In this document: positions 9,608 through 17,179 of the stretch, piece by piece | How the letters are laid out: each line of letters opens with the position of its first letter | How positions within the stretch are numbered: position 1 is the stretch's first letter | Source: Marivivens sp. | Lineage (GTDB): Bacteria; Pseudomonadota; Alphaproteobacteria; Rhodobacterales; Rhodobacteraceae | Assembly: GCA_017643845.1 (NCBI GenBank) | Contig: JAEPMR010000030.1 | Coordinates: 1 to 33,540 of the forward strand | DNA length: 33,540 nucleotides | Direction of reading: 5' to 3' | Made by a program: the position numbers and the translations under genes | Notes under the pieces: model-generated | Seen by the model: only the letters and a program-made list of their open reading frames with translations | Database searches by the model: none | Told to the model about the DNA's origin: nothing

Positions 9608-9656
9608 TCCCGTCGGTGATGCGTTCTTTTCGCTTAATATGAAGCTAAAGACGGGA
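9608..9656 (-). promoter_or_regulatory. Possible SD-sequestering leader hairpin of yejA
   Basis: On the minus strand TCCCGTC (9656-9650) can pair perfectly with GACGGGA (9614-9608). That second arm contains most of the GGGAG SD of yejA, which lies about 9 nt before the ATG. The 35-nt loop can itself form a small GCTT/AAGC hairpin. It may modulate yejA translation; this is structure by eye only. Confidence 0.3.
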
Positions 9657-9716
9657 ATGTCGAACATGCAAGCCGAGATTGACAATTCAGCAAGTAAACA
9701 AACTGTGCGCGCAAAC

Positions 9717-9746
9717 AAAAAAGCCGCCCCCGAAGGAGCGGCTTTT
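9717..9746 (-). terminator. Rho-independent terminator after the cytochrome c gene
   Basis: On the minus strand an AAGCCGCTCC stem, a TTCG-type loop and GGGGCGGCTT are followed by a run of T. It starts 17 nt after the cytochrome stop and would separate that transcript from the downstream yej operon. Confidence 0.8.
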
Positions 9747-9763
9747 CAAATCTGTTCGCGAGA

Positions 9764-10285
9764 TCAACCGTCGAGGCTGTCGAGATAGGCAATCAGCGCC
9801 GCACGGTCTTCAGCGTTCCGCATACCACTGTAGCTCATCGCAGTTCCGGGGGCGTAGCCTTTCGGATTCTCAAGGAAGGCATCGAGATTCTCGGGCGTCC
9901 ATGTCTCCGCAACAGCAACCAAAGCACCGGAGTAGTTATATCCGTCAACTGCGCCGACAGCGCGATCAACAACGCCATAGAGCGTCGGGCCGGTTCCGTT
10001 CTGACCCGCCTCATTGGAATGGCACGAGCGGCAGTTGCGCCACAATTTCTCACCATCGGCAGCAGATGCCATCGCAAAGAGTTCCGCGAATGCCGGTCCT
10101 TCCTCAACGACTTCATCCGCGGCGCCGTCATCCTCGACCGGAATAACGTAGGCCTGCTCTGCCTCGCCGTGGCCACCGCCACCCGAATGATAAATCGTCT
10201 CCGCGGCCCAGCCGCCCATCAGAAAGATCAGCAGCGCACCGCAAAAACCGCCGATGATCTTGGTCATGGTCATTGTGTCGAACAT
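9764..10285 (-). CDS. cycM: Membrane-anchored c-type cytochrome (c552 / c-y type)
   Basis: The protein has 173 residues. An uncleaved N-terminal anchor (about 8-28) follows the start MFDTMTMTK, which I recognise from the Paracoccus CycM / Rhodobacter c-y group. An acidic, Gly-rich linker (about 34-62) leads to one cytochrome c domain with heme motif Cys85-Arg-Ser-Cys88-His89 and a probable axial Met150 in PGTAMSY. Such cytochromes carry electrons from the bc1 complex to terminal oxidases at the periplasmic face of the membrane. An upstream ATG at 10297 is in frame, but the ATG at 10285 has the better SD (GGAAC, 4-7 nt upstream). It is divergent from pheA and followed by a strong terminator. 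Confidence 0.88.
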   Translation of the reverse strand: MFDTMTMTKIIGGFCGALLIFLMGGWAAETIYHSGGGGHGEAEQAYVIPVEDDGAADEVVEEGPAFAELFAMASAADGEKLWRNCRSCHSNEAGQNGTGPTLYGVVDRAVGAVDGYNYSGALVAVAETWTPENLDAFLENPKGYAPGTAMSYSGMRNAEDRAALIAYLDSLDG

Positions 10286-10341
10286 GTCGCGTTCCATTCC
10301 GTTCGAAGTTTCGCGGCTATGTATCCGTTTCCTGTCGGGTC

Positions 10342-10370
10342 TTGCAAGCAGTAGTACCGCGACTTATTGC
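10342..10370 (+). promoter_or_regulatory. Putative pheA promoter
   Basis: TTGCAA (10342-10347), 17-nt spacer, TATTGC (10365-10370), about 34 nt before the pheA ATG. TTGCAA is self-complementary, and on the other strand it lies 16 nt from GATACA, so the same hexamer could serve as the -35 of the divergent cytochrome gene. Weak boxes, called by eye. Confidence 0.3.
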
Positions 10371-10403
10371 CCATTTTGTACAGATTGTTTGGGGGAGAGT
10401 AGC

Positions 10404-11246
10404 ATGACGGCCAAAATCGCATTCCAAGGAGAGCCTGGCGCCTACGGCCATCAGGCCTGCGTAGAGGCCCGCCCGGATTACGAACCACTCCCATGTCCTA
10501 CCTTCGAAGACGCCATTGAAGCTGTCCGAAAAGGCGATGCTGAGCTGGGTATGATCGCCGTCGAAAACTCCACCTACGGCCGGGTCGCGGATGTGCACCA
10601 TCTCCTTCCTGAGAGCGGCCTGCAGATTGTCGACGAGGCATTCGTCCGCGTCCACATCAATCTCCTCGGTGTGAAAGGGTCGAAGATCGCTGAAATGAAA
10701 AGGGTCAGGAGTATGTCGATCCTTTTAGGCCAGTGCCGCGGTTTTTTGCGGGAATACGGTCTCGAAACCCTGAACTGGGCGGACAACGCCAGAGCCGCTC
10801 GTGATATCGCCGCACTGGGAGACCCAGCAGAAGGCGCGCTGGCAAGCGAACTGGCCGCCGAAACCTATGGTCTCGATGTCCTTGCTCGGCACATCGAGGA
10901 CGAAAGCAATAACACGACCCGTTTTTTCGTCATGTCCCGCCAGCCAAATCTAACACGTCGCGGCGATCATGGGATGATCACCAGTTTCATCTTCCGCGTC
11001 CGCAACATACCCGCCGCTCTTTACAAAGCGATGGGTGGTTTCGCGACCAACGGGGTCAACATGACCAAGCTTGAAAGCTACATGGTCGGCGGCAGCTTCA
11101 ACGCCACACAGTTCTACGCCGAAATCGAAGGGCACCCCGACGATCGCAATGTCAAACTCGCAATGGAGGAATTGGACTATTTTACTGATTCCATCCGGCT
11201 GATGGGTGTCTTCCCAGCCTCGGCCATTCGGCATCAGCGACAATAG
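10404..11246 (+). CDS. pheA: Prephenate dehydratase
   Basis: This enzyme converts prephenate to phenylpyruvate in phenylalanine synthesis. The protein has 280 residues: a PDT catalytic domain beginning KIAFQGEPGAYGHQA (4-18), the VENSTYGRV segment (53-61) and the catalytic TRF at 173-175 in SNNTTRFFV. A C-terminal ACT domain follows (about 190-270), where Phe feedback would act. Its usual ESRP is replaced by LESYMVGG. It is a stand-alone dehydratase without a chorismate mutase domain. The reading frame is open from 10254, but the ATG at 10404 has a strong SD (GGGGGAG) 6 nt upstream and begins at the conserved N-terminus. It ends in TAG, 9 nt from the convergent SRPBCC gene. Confidence 0.95.
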   Translation: MTAKIAFQGEPGAYGHQACVEARPDYEPLPCPTFEDAIEAVRKGDAELGMIAVENSTYGRVADVHHLLPESGLQIVDEAFVRVHINLLGVKGSKIAEMKRVRSMSILLGQCRGFLREYGLETLNWADNARAARDIAALGDPAEGALASELAAETYGLDVLARHIEDESNNTTRFFVMSRQPNLTRRGDHGMITSFIFRVRNIPAALYKAMGGFATNGVNMTKLESYMVGGSFNATQFYAEIEGHPDDRNVKLAMEELDYFTDSIRLMGVFPASAIRHQRQ

Positions 11247-11255
11247 TCAGAGCGG

Positions 11256-11723
11256 CTAGACGGCGGCACGGTACTTCTCTTCGATTTGTTCGGCGTAGTC
11301 AGCGATTCTCGCTTTATACTTCTTGGTCAGGCTTGCTTTTGATAGCCTCAGGGACTGCACCAGCACCCGCGCGGCGATACTTTTTGGCTGTATCTCCAAC
11401 GCGACCATGATGCGGGTCCTACCCGGAGCAAGCGAGATAAGGTCAATTGTCGTAGAACCGTCCATGCCATCCGACATCACATCGGCTTTCAATCTTTCGG
11501 GCGATTGAAATTCCGTCACCTGCGCACGCCCGGACCGCTGTTTGCCCCGGAATGTGAATTCAAATTCCCAAGCGGCACCGACGCCAATTTCACTCATCCT
11601 ATCGATCCGGCGCAGCTTAACACCTCGGCGCATGGCGATGCGTTCGAATGCGGGCACATCACTGAGCTTCTAGAAAACATAAGAAATCGGCGCTTCAATA
11701 TCTTCGCGGCTACTGAATTTCAC
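11256..11723 (-). pseudogene. SRPBCC family protein, interrupted by an in-frame amber codon at codon 18
   Basis: A GTG at 11723, preceded by a strong AGGAGGA SD with 7-nt spacing, opens VKFSSREDIEAPISYVF. A TAG (11672-11670) follows, and the same frame continues KLSDVPAFERIAMRRGVK to a stop at 11256. Both sides fit the START/polyketide-cyclase-like SRPBCC fold: the IEAPISYVF strand-helix opening before the TAG, then the core (GVGAAWEFEFTFRGK, SGMDGSTTIDLI) and the C-terminal helix. About 154 codons in total including the TAG. Downstream translation could restart only at a GTG at 11657 (133 residues), losing the first strand. Function is unknown. It is convergent with pheA and on the same strand as nudC. 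Real mutation, readthrough or sequence error cannot be told apart here. Confidence 0.75.
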
Positions 11724-11762
11724 GTGCTCTTCCTCCTGCCTTCCCCTAAGTACAGATTCACC

Positions 11763-12734
11763 TTAATCGAGCCGATCCGCAAGCCAGTTCCACAAAATGA
11801 AATGTGCGATCGCGCCCTTTCGCGCAGGCAAAAGCGACGGGTCTTCCCCGGCAAAGGCGCGGGCCAATTGTTCCCGCGACACCCATACCGCGTCCTCGAG
11901 TTCAGCCGGATCGACGGTAATGTCCCGCGAGACGGCCTCGCCACGGCAACCGATCATCAAAGATGACGGAAATGGCCAGGGCTGCGACGCAAGATAGGAG
12001 ACCGCACCGACCTCGATCCGCGACTCCTCGAATACCTCCCTGCGCACCGCTGCCTCGATGGTCTCTCCCGGCTCCACAAACCCAGCCAGCAGCGAATACA
12101 TTCCCTCCGGCCAGCCTGGAGACCGTCCCAGAAGGACGTCATTCCCATGCGTTATCAACATGATGACGACCGGGTCGGTTCGGGGGAAGTGATGACCGCC
12201 ACAAGTGTTACAATCACGTTGCCATCCAGCCATCGCCATCATGGACTTTGATCCACAGCGCGCGCAGAACCGATGACTCTCATGCCAGCCAAAAAGCGCC
12301 TTTGCCGTTGCTGCAATCTCGGCATCAAGCGCAGTCAACTGGGTCATAACTGCCCGTAGCTCCGCAAAACTCTGCGAAGACGGTAGGTCTGGATGCCTTT
12401 GCTCGGTCGGATCGAGGAATGCGCCAAGCGTACTGTAATCCACATCCTCCGGCTCCCAGTCAGAAATGTCCACCGCGAACACCGGGGCTCGTTCCGCACA
12501 TCCGAGGAAAAGCCGCTCGCTCTCACGCCCGATGATCAATGGATGACCGACAGGCAGCCGTGCAAGTGACGCACCTTCCGTACCACGCTGGATGAGCGGC
12601 TTCCCTCGCCAAAAAAGCGCAGTTCCAGCTCCTTTTGACTCTGTCAAAGCCAGAATTGCGTCTGGCTTTCCACGTATGTTGGCGGCCCGGTCTAGCCCAC
12701 CACCGCCGAAGGTCACGCTTTCCGATATTTTCAT
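11763..12734 (-). CDS. nudC: NADH pyrophosphatase / RNA NAD-decapping Nudix hydrolase
   Basis: NudC cleaves NAD(H) to NMN(H) and AMP and removes NAD caps from RNA. The protein has 323 residues: an N-terminal NudC-like domain (about 1-130), a zinc ribbon with Cys157, Cys160, Cys175 and Cys178, a Nudix box (about 218-240, GFVEPGETIEAAVRREVFEE) and the NudC hallmark SQPWPFPSSLM (250-260). One oddity is that the Gly of the Nudix EExGU end is Arg239 (EESRI). The ATG at 12734 has GGAAG just upstream; the in-frame ATG at 12752 lacks an SD. The SRPBCC gene lies 39 nt downstream, so the two may be co-transcribed. Confidence 0.92.
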   Translation of the reverse strand: MKISESVTFGGGGLDRAANIRGKPDAILALTESKGAGTALFWRGKPLIQRGTEGASLARLPVGHPLIIGRESERLFLGCAERAPVFAVDISDWEPEDVDYSTLGAFLDPTEQRHPDLPSSQSFAELRAVMTQLTALDAEIAATAKALFGWHESHRFCARCGSKSMMAMAGWQRDCNTCGGHHFPRTDPVVIMLITHGNDVLLGRSPGWPEGMYSLLAGFVEPGETIEAAVRREVFEESRIEVGAVSYLASQPWPFPSSLMIGCRGEAVSRDITVDPAELEDAVWVSREQLARAFAGEDPSLLPARKGAIAHFILWNWLADRLD

Positions 12735-12816
12735 CCCGCTTCCGCTTCGCATCCAATTATCAACCTATAGTTGCGCAATCCACCACACGCCGCTAGCGTC
12801 CGCAGTGGAGATCCAA

Positions 12817-14655
12817 ATGACGAACAAACGCGAACCATCCGAGCGCAGCATAGCGCCCTGTGCCGAACTGACCATACTCGGCACAACGGATGTTCATGGT
12901 CATGTGCTCGCCTACGATTATCTTGCAGATCATGCGCGTTCCGGGATTGGCTTCGCCCACGCAGCCCACCTGATCGAAGACATCCGAACGGCGAAGCCGA
13001 ATGTTCTACTCTTTGATAACGGCGATTTTCTCCAAGGCACCCCGCTGTCGGAACGATCGCTTGGCGAAGGAAATAGAGGCCTATCCGAGAACCCCGTTAT
13101 TAAAGCAATGAACCAACTCAAATATGATGCAGTGGCATTGGGGAATCATGATTTTACCTTCTCTGAAAATTCCCTATCTGAATTACCGTTGGCGCTCGAC
13201 GCACCGCTATTGTGTGCCAACCTCCTGCACAGCGCCAACCATCCGAACGCTGGCAATCCTATCCTGCAACCGTGGCAGCTGCTCGACCGCACGGTCTGCG
13301 ATCATGAAGGAGAAATTCATCCCATTCGCATCGGGGTTATTGGGTTTGGCCCCAGTGAAGCGGAAACTTGGGAACTCTCACGCCTTCCGACCGGCACCAG
13401 CATCATATCCGTCGCAGAAGCCGCTCACCGGGAATTGCCTAAACTGAAATCGGCTGGCGCTGATATTGTCATCGCGCTTTGTCATGAGGGTTTGTCAGAG
13501 GCCGATGGCCATGTCGACACGCAATCAGCCCCGATGCAGTTGGCTGCGATGGACGGGATCGATGCCGTATTCGCCGGCCATGTGCATCAAGCTTTTCCCT
13601 CGCCCGGCCCCCAAGTCACCGGCCTCGACCGTGAAAAAGGTACGGCACATGGCACACCGGTAGCTATGGCCGGTCACCTCGGCGCTCTCGTCGGTATGAT
13701 ACATCTCGAACTCCAGCGCGATCCCGACGGCAACTGGGCGGTTACCAACGGCACGGCCGAGCTCTTGAGCACACCCCGAACCGTCACGCCTCCCGCTCTA
13801 GCAACCGAAATTCGGGCAGCCGTAGGATCGAGCCATGATGCAACGCGCACGGCTCTTGCCACCCCCATAGCCGAATCGCCGATCCGACTTCACAGCTATC
13901 TGTCTCTCGTCTCACCTGACGCCCCGCTCCAACTCGTTGCCGATGCCCAGCGCGTCATTGCGCGGGAAATTCTGGGCTCACTTCCTGATACGCCAAACCT
14001 TCCGCTTTTGTCAGCGGTAACACCCTACCGGGCTGGCGGATTGGCTGGCCCCCAAAATTACATTGATTTCCCGGCGGGCATGATCACACGCAGAAACATT
14101 CTGGAACTGTATCAGTTTCCCAATTGCTTGAGCATTCTCGAGACTACCGGAGCTCAACTCCGCGATTGGCTGGGAGAGGCCGCTGAAATATTTTCGCCTC
14201 ACAGTAATGTCGAGCGCGATGCCCCACTGCACAATCCGAACGTCCCAAGCTACCATTTTGATGTTGTCGATGGGCTGACCTACGAATTTGACATCATCAA
14301 CGGCGCGCTCGCCAACTTGTCATTCAATCGTCGGCCCGTTGCCGACAGTGACCGTTTTCTTGTCGCAACAAACAGTTTTCGCGCCGGAAGTTTGGTTAAA
14401 TCCGGCCTCAAACTGGTCTACCAAGACCATCGAATGATCCGCGACCTGATCGACGAAGCACTCCGCACCGCACGCATTTCCCCCGCTGCAGAACCGAGGC
14501 CGACGTGGAAACTCTCAGCGCCGCGCGGCCATACGCGAACGTTCCTCTCCGCGCCACCGGACCGAATTGGCGATGTCTCACTTGCCGGAAAATCCATCAC
14601 GCCAATCGGCCCTGCTGACGACGGGTTTTGGCGGTATCGCCTCACGGTTCTCTAA
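12817..14655 (+). CDS. cpdB: Metallophosphoesterase/5'-nucleotidase family protein, CpdB-like 2',3'-cyclic-nucleotide phosphodiesterase/3'-nucleotidase
   Basis: The protein has 612 residues with the full two-metal set: Asp25-x-His27 in TTDVHGH, Asp70 in FDNGDFLQG, Asn110-His111-Asp112 in LGNHDF, His223 in LCHEG, and His255/His257 in AGHVH. The FDNGDFLQGTPL wording resembles CpdB more than UshA. A 5'-nucleotidase C-terminal domain (about 340-540) should bind the base. CpdB of enterobacteria is periplasmic, but this one starts MTNKREPSERSIAPCAELTI with no signal peptide, so it may act in the cytoplasm. The ATG has GGAG 6 nt upstream. The frame is open further upstream, but only antisense to nudC. 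It is divergent from nudC. The exact substrate is uncertain. Confidence 0.82.
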   Translation: MTNKREPSERSIAPCAELTILGTTDVHGHVLAYDYLADHARSGIGFAHAAHLIEDIRTAKPNVLLFDNGDFLQGTPLSERSLGEGNRGLSENPVIKAMNQLKYDAVALGNHDFTFSENSLSELPLALDAPLLCANLLHSANHPNAGNPILQPWQLLDRTVCDHEGEIHPIRIGVIGFGPSEAETWELSRLPTGTSIISVAEAAHRELPKLKSAGADIVIALCHEGLSEADGHVDTQSAPMQLAAMDGIDAVFAGHVHQAFPSPGPQVTGLDREKGTAHGTPVAMAGHLGALVGMIHLELQRDPDGNWAVTNGTAELLSTPRTVTPPALATEIRAAVGSSHDATRTALATPIAESPIRLHSYLSLVSPDAPLQLVADAQRVIAREILGSLPDTPNLPLLSAVTPYRAGGLAGPQNYIDFPAGMITRRNILELYQFPNCLSILETTGAQLRDWLGEAAEIFSPHSNVERDAPLHNPNVPSYHFDVVDGLTYEFDIINGALANLSFNRRPVADSDRFLVATNSFRAGSLVKSGLKLVYQDHRMIRDLIDEALRTARISPAAEPRPTWKLSAPRGHTRTFLSAPPDRIGDVSLAGKSITPIGPADDGFWRYRLTVL

Positions 14656-14667
14656 TGCCGGATACCC

Positions 14668-14696
14668 TTGCGCCACGCATCTGAAGCGCCTATATG
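14668..14696 (+). promoter_or_regulatory. Promoter of the SRP RNA gene
   Basis: TTGCGC (14668-14673), a 17-nt spacer and TATATG (14691-14696), seven bases before the predicted RNA 5' end at about 14704. The agreement between box spacing and the independently deduced RNA end makes this one of the better promoter calls. Confidence 0.6.
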
Positions 14697-14702
14697 CGCC
14701 AT

Positions 14703-14798
14703 CGAGAGGTTGGCGCGGGCGAGCGCCTCGCCAACCCGGTCAGGTCCGGAAGGAAGCAGCCGTAACGAGTCCCGCTTGGGTCGTTGTCCAGCCTCTCA
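14703..14798 (+). ncRNA. ffs: Signal recognition particle RNA, small (4.5S) bacterial type
   Basis: The universally conserved SRP RNA domain IV is plain: GGTCAGGTCCGGAAGGAAGC (14738-14757), then AGCCGTAACGAG. The RNA ends pair: GAGAGGTTGG at the 5' end with CCAGCCTCTC at the 3' end, giving a hairpin RNA of about 95 nt. It binds Ffh to target ribosomes making membrane proteins. No T-run follows the 3' end, so termination or processing is unclear. The 3' end overlaps the last bases of the phosphatase gene on the other strand. Position just ahead of dnaX-ybaB-recR is, as I recall, common in alphaproteobacteria. Confidence 0.95.
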
Positions 14799-15281
14799 CT
14801 TCCCCAAATCACCGTAACTGCCGTGAGAGGCAATAGCCCATTCCATCTGCGGGTCTGTTTCGATTGCGCATGGCCGCACGGCACGCAGAGCCGATAGCGC
14901 GTCAGAAGCCGGCAAGCCCGCCTCCACCATCACGCGCAGAACCGCCATTCCAGACCGTCCGCACCCACCCTGGCAGTGGAACAGCACATTCCCTCCGCTT
15001 TTCAATGTTGCACGTGCTTCACCAGAAATCAGTTTCCATCGTTCGGCGACCACAGCACTAGGCGTCCCAAAGTCCGCGACCGGAAAATGACGCCACTTGA
15101 CCCCCTTTTCCTCTAGAGTTTGGCCCAGTTCGACCACACCCTTGTCAGTCATTTCCTCAAGAGTGGTCAGCGAAACAACCATCGTCGCGCCCCAGCCCTG
15201 AATTCGACCGATGTCATTTATCAATTCGCCACCGCGACCGGGCAATGGGGCAAGCCCAAGCAGCCCCACCCCCATCGGCAC
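14796..15281 (-). CDS. Dual-specificity/tyrosine phosphatase-like protein (start codon probably lost)
   Basis: From the GTG at 15281 the protein has 161 residues with the Cys-phosphatase P-loop HCQGGCGRSG (CX5R) and a preceding general-acid candidate Asp in VADFGTP. It fits small DUSP/PTP-like phosphatases; the substrate is unknown. The conserved-looking sequence extends further upstream in frame (EPFAIYSVP before the MGVG), and a perfect GGAGG SD (15317-15313) stands 7 nt before an ATA codon at 15305-15303, where an ATG would be expected. Either translation uses the non-canonical ATA or ATT, or the GTG at 15281, or the gene has lost its start. It is divergent from dnaX and antisense-adjacent to the SRP RNA. 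Confidence 0.72.
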   Translation of the reverse strand: MPMGVGLLGLAPLPGRGGELINDIGRIQGWGATMVVSLTTLEEMTDKGVVELGQTLEEKGVKWRHFPVADFGTPSAVVAERWKLISGEARATLKSGGNVLFHCQGGCGRSGMAVLRVMVEAGLPASDALSALRAVRPCAIETDPQMEWAIASHGSYGDLGK

Positions 15282-15377
15282 GCTATAAATCGCAAAGGGT
15301 TCTATAATCTTGCCTCCGTGGTGGACGTTGCGTCTGCGCGCGCCTAGTTTGTTAGGGTAGTCGAATCTGGGAGCCCC

Positions 15378-17135
15378 ATGTCAGACCCCGAGAAACCAGC
15401 CTATCAGGTTCTAGCCCGAAAATATCGGCCCGAAACGTTTGCCGATCTCGTCGGGCAGGATGCCATGGTGCGCACGTAGCGCAATGCCTTCAAAGCCGAC
15501 CGCATCGCTCAGGCTTTTATCATGACCGGCATCCGCGGCACCGGCAAGACGACAACCGCCCGCATCATTGCCAAGGGCATGAATTGTATCGGCCCCGACG
15601 GCACCGGCGGCCCGACGACCGACCCTTGCGGCTCATGCGAACACTGCGTATCGATCATGGAAGGCCGCCATGTCGATGTCATGGAAATGGACGCGGCATC
15701 CCGCACCGGCGTCGGCGACATCCGCGAGATTATTGATAGCGTCCACTATCGCGCAGCATCGGCACGCTATAAGATTTATATCATCGACGAAGTTCACATG
15801 CTCTCGAACAATGCGTTCAACGCACTGCTTAAGACATTGGAAGAACCTCCCTCGCATGTAAAATTCATCTTTGCGACCACCGAGATACGCAAAGTTCCCG
15901 TAACCGTCCTCTCTAGATGTCAGCGATTTGATCTGCGTCGGATCGAACCTGAGGTGATGCTCGCCCTGCTGCAGAAAATAGCGGGTTCCGAAGGCGCGGA
16001 AATTTCTGACGAGGCGCTGGCCCTGATCACCCGCGCAGCCGAAGGGTCTGCACGTGATGCGACCTCCCTCTTGGATCAGGCCATCTCCCATGGCGCCGGA
16101 GAAACAACCGCTGATCAGGTCCGTGCAATGCTGGGCCTTGCCGATCGCGGGCGCGTTCTGGACCTCTTTGACATGATCCTCCGAGGTGATGCTGCGGCTG
16201 CGCTGATGGAATTATCAGCCCAATACGCGGATGGTGCGGACCCCATGGCGGTCCTGCGGGATCTGGCCGAGATCGCGCACTGGATTTCTGTTATCAAGGT
16301 CACACCCGAAGCGGCAAACGACCCGACGGTAGGCCCCGATGAACGTGCGCGCGGCCAGTCAATGGCAGGCGCGTTGCCCATGCGGGTGCTCAGCCGCCTC
16401 TGGCAAATGTTGCTGAAGTCTCTTGAAGAGGTCGCACATGCGCCCAACGCTATGATGGCAGCGGAAATGGCAATCATACGCCTGACGCATGTCGCGGATT
16501 TGCCCACACCTGAAGAGCTTGTCCGCACCCTGAAATCCCAGTCCCCACCACCGACCAACGGCGGCGGTGGTACGCGCCCTCCATCCGCGCCGGCGCCCTC
16601 GGGATCTGCATCGGCCTATGGCACCGCCCGCACGCCAACACACAGCGGCCCATCAGGACCGTCAGCCCAGCTTGCAACAGATGTTGCGCCAGACGCCCTC
16701 GCACGGTTTGCGACTTTTGAGCACGTCGTCGAATTGATCCGTGCCCACCGCGATGTCAAACTTCTGGTCGAGGTCGAAACGGGCGTGCGTCTGGCGCGGT
16801 ACCAGCCCGGCAGAATAGAGTTTCAGCCAGCCGACACCGCACCGCCCGATCTGGCACAGCGCCTCGGTGCCAGGCTGCAGGCATGGACCGGCGTCCGCTG
16901 GGCTGTCACTCTGGTAAACGACGGCGGCGCACCCACGATCGCCGACGTTCGCGACGCACAGGCCCGCGCCCTTCGTGAAGAGGCGGAAACTCACCCGCTT
17001 GTTCAATCGGTCTTGCGGGCCTTTCCAAAAGCTCGCATCACAGAAATCCGAACTGACGACGATCTCGCGGCCGAAGCCGAAGCCGAAGCATTGCCCGAGG
17101 TCGAGGACGAATGGGATCCGTTCGACGACGACTAA
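15378..17135 (+). CDS. dnaX: DNA polymerase III subunits gamma/tau, with an in-frame amber at codon 34
   Basis: DnaX forms the clamp-loader core of the replicase. From the ATG at 15378 (SD GGGAG) the frame reads AYQVLARKYRPETFADLVGQ, typical of the DnaX N-terminus, then VRT-TAG-RNAFKADRIAQAFI. The TAG is at 15477-15479; homologues usually have Leu there. Counting the TAG as a residue gives 585. Walker A GIRGTGKT (51-58), four zinc Cys (70, 84, 87, 90), IDEVH (136-140), the ATT sensor (166-168) and SRC (179-181) all follow, then the tau region with a Pro-rich linker. The next in-frame ATG (15522, codon 49) would give 537 residues lacking the adenine-side VGQ segment. I keep it as CDS because dnaX is essential. 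ybaB and recR follow. Confidence 0.85.
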
Positions 17136-17179
17136 CTACAAACCAGTTTTGGCTTGAACGCCAACTACAGGAGAGAAAA

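Noticed and set aside
14656-14702. A small peptide gene upstream of the SRP RNA
   Set aside because: The interval is fully explained by the SRP RNA promoter; no SD-start pair with a meaningful frame is present.
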